This document shows positions 44,513 through 47,928 of a DNA stretch of 47,928 nt, piece after piece. Below the pieces are notes generated by a model. The model saw only the letters and a program-made list of their open reading frames with translations. It was not told the DNA's origin and made no database searches. Location: positions 1 through 47,928 of the forward strand of contig JAERTJ010000003.1 in assembly GCA_016844945.1 (NCBI GenBank). The letters run 5' to 3'. The position numbers and the translations under genes were made by a program. Source of the stretch: Fidelibacterota bacterium. GTDB lineage: Bacteria > Fidelibacterota > UBA8477 > JABMPR01. Each line of letters starts with the position of its first letter. Position 1 is the stretch's first letter.

Positions 44513-45703
44513 TTATACCCGGGCAAGTGCCTGATCAAGATCAGCCTGGAGATCAGCCACATCCTCTGTTCCAACAGCAAGTCGAACCAGTCCATCTGAG
44601 ATGCCAGCAGCTCTTCGTTCGTCCTCCGGCATGTTAGAATGCGTCATAGAAGCGGGATGTTGAATCAAAGATTCATAACCACCAAGTGAGACGGCCAGCT
44701 GGGGGATTTTGACATTGTCCAAAACAACTTTACCACCTGCTACCCCACCTTCAACACCAAAGCTAATCATGGATCCATAACCCTTCATTTGGCTGGTAGC
44801 CAGATCATGCTGTGGGTGAGATTTTAAGCCAGGATAGCGAACCCATTCAATTTTCGGGTGAGCCTCCAGGTAGGCTGCCAGTTGTTTTGCATTTTCCTGT
44901 CCCCGTTCAACCCGAAGAGATAATGTTCGCATGCCCCTCAGGACGAGCCAGCTCTGATGGGGGTCCATGACCCCTCCGGTTGCGTTAACCACAAGTTTTA
45001 TCCGCTCGAATTCGGTCTCGGTTTTAGGGATAACGACTCCACCAACCACATCGGTGTGCCCATTGATGTATTTGGTAATGCTATGAAGCACCACATCAGC
45101 CCCAAGCAAAAGGGGGTTTTGAAGGATAGGGCTCATAAAGGTATTATCCACAACCAGAACTGCACCATGCTCATGAGCAATTTCTGCACAACCAGCAATA
45201 TCCGTGAGTTTAATGGTCGGGTTGGCAGGTGTCTCGATATACAATAATTTTGTGTGGGGTTGCATGGCTTGACGCACTTGGTTGAGATCCGACGTGTCAA
45301 CAAATGAGCTTTCTACCCCAAATCGGCTGAACTCATTTTCAATCACCATTCTGGATGAGCCATAAACAGCATCTGTACCCACCATATGGGCTCCTGACCC
45401 TAAATAGGTCATATAGATGCTGGTCACTGCTGCCATACCAGATCCCGTGGCAATCCCACCATATCCGTGTTCAAGATTGGCGACAGCTTCCTCAAAGGTG
45501 TTGGTGGTTGGATTTCCGATACGAGAGTATATATACCCTGTTTCCTCACCAGTAAACAGTTTGGCTCCATGGTCTGAATCTTCAAACTTGAAGGTTGAGG
45601 ACTGATAGATGGGTATTCCCACACTACCATGTTCATGATCTGGGTTTTCACCAGCGTGTGTCACTCTTGTATTAATGCCTTTGTTGGTGAGATCAAGACT
45701 CAT
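44513..45703 (-). CDS. Cys/Met metabolism PLP enzyme (cystathionine gamma-synthase / sulfhydrylase type)
   Basis: This 396-residue PLP enzyme has the family markers YIYSRIGNPT (Tyr59, Arg61), Tyr114, Asp186 in VVDNTF, the PLP lysine Lys211 in HSITKYINGH, and VRLAVGTED. It uses a homoserine ester or cystathionine to make or break C-S bonds. At the site of Cys116, the key residue of methionine gamma-lyase, this protein has Ser116 (VYGSS), which argues against that activity. Cystathionine gamma-synthase, homoserine O-ester sulfhydrylase or cystathionine gamma-lyase remain possible. Its start overlaps the homoserine dehydrogenase stop by four bases, so it likely uses the product of that pathway. 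Confidence 0.88.
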   Translation of the reverse strand: MSLDLTNKGINTRVTHAGENPDHEHGSVGIPIYQSSTFKFEDSDHGAKLFTGEETGYIYSRIGNPTTNTFEEAVANLEHGYGGIATGSGMAAVTSIYMTYLGSGAHMVGTDAVYGSSRMVIENEFSRFGVESSFVDTSDLNQVRQAMQPHTKLLYIETPANPTIKLTDIAGCAEIAHEHGAVLVVDNTFMSPILQNPLLLGADVVLHSITKYINGHTDVVGGVVIPKTETEFERIKLVVNATGGVMDPHQSWLVLRGMRTLSLRVERGQENAKQLAAYLEAHPKIEWVRYPGLKSHPQHDLATSQMKGYGSMISFGVEGGVAGGKVVLDNVKIPQLAVSLGGYESLIQHPASMTHSNMPEDERRAAGISDGLVRLAVGTEDVADLQADLDQALARV

Positions 45704-46740
45704 GAAAAGTCCCCCTTGTTGAGTGTTAATAAATCTGATAAAATTGAAAATCCAGTTTCGATTTTTCCCGCACCGGGACCCGAAATAGTCAAATCACCTA
45801 AGAGGTCAGTAGAAAATGTAATGGCATTCAGAGTGCCCTCAATTTGAGATAAAGGATCATCCAGAGGAAGTGCTTCTGGTTTCACTTCGGCCACTATACC
45901 GTCATCTTCAATAGACAGCGAGGCGATCAACTTCCATCGTTTACCCTGGGATTTTGCCTGCTCAATATCATCTGAGGTGATGTCGGCAATTCCATTGCAT
46001 TTGATATCCGTTGGTTTAAGCGAACGGTTAAAAATGATATTTGCCAGAATGGCTAATTTTGCCTGAGCATCATAACCATCAATATCAGCGGATGGATCAG
46101 CTTCAAGGTATCCCTTTTGGTCAGCAACAGCAAAGGCTGCATCAAAACTTGCACCTCGCTCCATCTCACTGAGGATGTAATTCGTGGTGCCGTTTAAGAT
46201 GCCACGAATTTCACTGATACGGTTTCCGGGTAATGAATACTTTAATAAACTGAGCACGGGTGTTCCACTGAGAACGGTTGCCTCATTGAGGAAAGCGCAG
46301 TTGTGCTCATCAGCCATCCGTTTTAATTCCGAATAGTACAAAGCTGCTGGCCCCTTATTTCCAGTGATTATGTGCTTGCCATATTTGAAGGCGGTATGAC
46401 AGTGGGTCCGGGCAGGTTCTGCATTTTGAAGATTCGTGTGAGCGAGTTCAACAATAACAGTGGCGTTAGACTGCCTGATTAGCGTCTCTGTATCCCAGTC
46501 TTTCACATGTTGGGTAAAAGGTGTCGTGGAGATTGCCTCTTGATTCAATAGCCTTAACGGTAGGCCTTCCGGGTTATACATGCACCCACGACTGCGTGTG
46601 ATCACGGCAACTATCTCGAAATCAAATTGGTGATCATTTCTGAGTGATTCACGTTTTTCCTCAAGAATTTCACACAATCCCTGGGCTACGGTTCCAAACC
46701 CTATGAGAGCGATTCGGTGTTTTGAATGCGACTGGGTCAT
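45700..46740 (-). CDS. hom: Homoserine dehydrogenase
   Basis: This 346-residue enzyme reduces aspartate semialdehyde to homoserine. The N-terminal Rossmann fold carries IGFGTVAQGL. Then come TGNKGPAAL with the conserved Lys, and the catalytic region ILNGTTNYIL plus EADPSADIDGYDAQAKLAIL. It lacks the C-terminal ACT regulatory domain of the longer (about 430-residue) form. Its stop overlaps the start of the PLP enzyme gene, and an Lrp-type regulator lies 12 bases upstream. Together they point to a methionine/threonine branch operon under Lrp control. Confidence 0.93.
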   Translation of the reverse strand: MTQSHSKHRIALIGFGTVAQGLCEILEEKRESLRNDHQFDFEIVAVITRSRGCMYNPEGLPLRLLNQEAISTTPFTQHVKDWDTETLIRQSNATVIVELAHTNLQNAEPARTHCHTAFKYGKHIITGNKGPAALYYSELKRMADEHNCAFLNEATVLSGTPVLSLLKYSLPGNRISEIRGILNGTTNYILSEMERGASFDAAFAVADQKGYLEADPSADIDGYDAQAKLAILANIIFNRSLKPTDIKCNGIADITSDDIEQAKSQGKRWKLIASLSIEDDGIVAEVKPEALPLDDPLSQIEGTLNAITFSTDLLGDLTISGPGAGKIETGFSILSDLLTLNKGDFS

Positions 46741-46752
46741 GAAGTATCCTGT

Positions 46753-47235
46753 TTATTCAGAATCTGAGCTTTTATGCTCGGTGGGCATTGCAGTCTCATA
46801 TTTCAGGGTAGACAGCACGACCATGGTTTTCAGGTGCTGAACCTCTGGAAGTGCTGTAAGCTTGTGTAATACAAAGTTTTCATAGTCGGGAATATCATGA
46901 TTAGCAACCTTGAGCATGAAGTCTGCGCCGCCTGTGATATGGTGGCATTCCATGACTTCATCAAGGGTGGTAATGGCTTTCATAAACCGTTCAACACCTT
47001 CCCGTCCATGACGTACCAGGGTTACTTCAACATACGTGAAACAGCTTAGACCCAATTTAGCAGGGTCCGTGAGAGCTACGTATTTCTGAATTATTCCATT
47101 GCGTTCGAGTTTTTTTACTCGCTCAAGGGTGGGTGGAGGTGACATATTAATACGTCGAGCCAACTCCGCATTGGATATCCGACCATTCTCCTGGAGAATG
47201 TCTAAAATTTGTCTATCAGTCTTATCGATTTTCAT
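46753..47235 (-). CDS. Lrp/AsnC-family transcriptional regulator
   Basis: This 160-residue protein has an N-terminal helix-turn-helix (about 8-55; TDRQILDILQENGRISNAEL, SPPPTLERVKKLE) and a RAM ligand-binding domain (HHITGGADFMLKV). I choose the ATG at 47233-47235 because AGGTG sits at ideal spacing; a GTG six bases upstream overlaps that site. It begins the minus-strand operon with hom and the PLP enzyme, so it probably senses an amino acid such as methionine and controls this operon. Lrp proteins often repress their own gene, and the 203-209 bases upstream are the likely control region. Confidence 0.93.
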   Translation of the reverse strand: MKIDKTDRQILDILQENGRISNAELARRINMSPPPTLERVKKLERNGIIQKYVALTDPAKLGLSCFTYVEVTLVRHGREGVERFMKAITTLDEVMECHHITGGADFMLKVANHDIPDYENFVLHKLTALPEVQHLKTMVVLSTLKYETAMPTEHKSSDSE

Positions 47236-47241
47236 AATCAC

Positions 47242-47444
47242 CTAATAAATGTTATGTTATTGTGAGAAAAGCATGATAAATATAATGAGTATTAGAAGGA
47301 ATACAATTTATTTGCGCACTTTTATGTGTTGCTAAAATCAGTTAATTCTTTAGCCCCGGTACGATATTTACAGAGCTTGACCTTTATTCTTGGGAAAATC
47401 AAACTAAATTGAGCTTCAAAATTTTTTGGGTGAAAGGGGATAAA
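47242..47444. other. Intergenic region between divergent Lrp and secreted-protein genes
   Basis: This AT-rich stretch of about 200 bases should hold both divergent promoters and the Lrp control site. I could not assign -10/-35 boxes or a clear operator, and no RNA gene was seen. Confidence 0.5.
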
Positions 47445-47852
47445 ATGTTTCGTCAAGCTTCGACCAAATTGCTGGTTCTGGGATTATTATTTACGACACT
47501 GAATGCTCAGGTCGTCACACAAAAATATGCTCAGGGAAAGCTGTTTATGAAAAACGGGATGACCATTGAGGGTAAAGATATGCAGATGACCATGGAAAAT
47601 GTAACCATCGTAGTGATGGATATTCCCCAGGTTTTTCCACTCTCGGATGTCTCTCAGGTCATGGCAAAGCAGGGCAAAGCTAAGAAATATGGTAGAAACT
47701 GTGCTGGCGTCTGTGTCGGGTTAAATCTATTCTCATTACTGATGACCTCTGGAGTAACAATGGAGGACGAATATGGCAATGAAGTCGAGGTCAAGCAACT
47801 TCTTTTCTGTAAATTCCTGATTCAGGGATCTCATTTTCTTCAGGTATGCTGA
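47445..47852 (+). CDS. Small exported protein of unknown function
   Basis: The ATG at 47445 is preceded by AAGGGGA and begins a signal peptide (FRQASTKLLVLGLLFTTLNA, cleavage before QV). An in-frame TTG at 47409 would put 12 polar residues before the signal and is rejected. The mature part is about 110 residues. An N-terminal beta portion has KNGMTIEGKDMQMTMENVTIVVMD. A Gly/Cys patch (GRNCAGVCVGLNLFSL) and an unusual end (LLFCKFLIQGSHFLQVC) follow, with four cysteines in total. The family is not recognised. The tail may be an altered C-terminus, but no longer frame continues it. Confidence 0.55.
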   Translation: MFRQASTKLLVLGLLFTTLNAQVVTQKYAQGKLFMKNGMTIEGKDMQMTMENVTIVVMDIPQVFPLSDVSQVMAKQGKAKKYGRNCAGVCVGLNLFSLLMTSGVTMEDEYGNEVEVKQLLFCKFLIQGSHFLQVC

Positions 47853-47928
47853 GATACATTCTCCCAGCCAACCAGTCCTCATGTATTTCTTCCAAGATGG
47901 CAGTAACCAACCTCAAGCATGATTCCTT

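Noticed and set aside
44513..45703. Methionine gamma-lyase
   Set aside because: The residue aligned with the key Cys116 is Ser116, and the hom neighbour favours a biosynthetic role.

Overview
The window looks like a chromosomal segment of an uncultivated bacterium of the Fibrobacterota-Chlorobiota-Bacteroidota (FCB) superphylum. Candidatus Marinimicrobia or a neighbouring lineage is my best guess, but I cannot settle the phylum by reading. The supporting signs are a type IX secretion (T9SS) C-terminal sorting domain with the NYPNPFNPST motif in the first gene, a divergent gldL-gldM pair, a cbb3 oxidase whose CcoN and CcoO are fused, a PafA-type phosphatase and a TonB-dependent receptor with a carboxypeptidase-like N-terminal domain. 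Gene density is high, GTG and TTG starts are used, and I saw no tRNA, rRNA, CRISPR, transposase or phage gene.

Layout. 1-952: 3' part of a secreted, T9SS-sorted protein. 1014-3079: two-gene ABC-2 exporter. 3285-4418: membrane-anchored J-domain protein with a duplicated C-terminal module. 4419-4851: intergenic stretch with a heptamer tandem repeat. 4852-7512: valS. 7582-9213: PafA-like phosphatase lipoprotein. 9372-14993: TonB-C-like lipoprotein, GldL-like and GldM-like inner-membrane motor candidates, and two predicted outer-membrane proteins, closed by a strong terminator. 15210-23454: respiratory block of an Fe-S Rrf2 regulator, ccoI, ccoS, fused ccoNO, ccoQ, one-haem ccoP, terminator, ccoG and ccoH. 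23554-29768: TPR lipoprotein, 7TM HisKA_2 histidine kinase, lysine/saccharopine dehydrogenase-like enzyme, amino-acid permease and a small two-TM orphan. 29916-36750: Yej/Opp-type peptide importer (SBP, two permeases, two ATPases) with a strong hairpin after the SBP gene. 36768-39799: SDR enzyme and TonB-dependent receptor. 39815-40282 (minus): DUF1801 protein. 40435-43095: transglutaminase-like protein and ATP-grasp enzyme. 43109-44377 (minus): amidase lipoprotein. 44513-47235 (minus): Lrp-type regulator, homoserine dehydrogenase and a Cys/Met PLP enzyme, probably one operon. 47445-47852: small exported protein.

How it fits together. The cbb3 block encodes a high-affinity terminal oxidase with its copper supply and assembly factors, probably under a redox or NO-sensing Rrf2 protein. 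The Yej-type importer, amino-acid permease, lysine-type dehydrogenase, phosphatase and TonB receptor suggest a heterotroph that scavenges peptides, amino acids and phosphate esters. The most unusual item is the OppD-type ATPase at 34271-35749. It keeps all its ATPase motifs, but two blocks of about 75-85 residues interrupt the nucleotide-binding domain, and each holds a pair of hydrophobic segments. I know of no ABC importer ATPase built this way. The cognate YejB-like permease also has an extra periplasmic block of about 75 residues.
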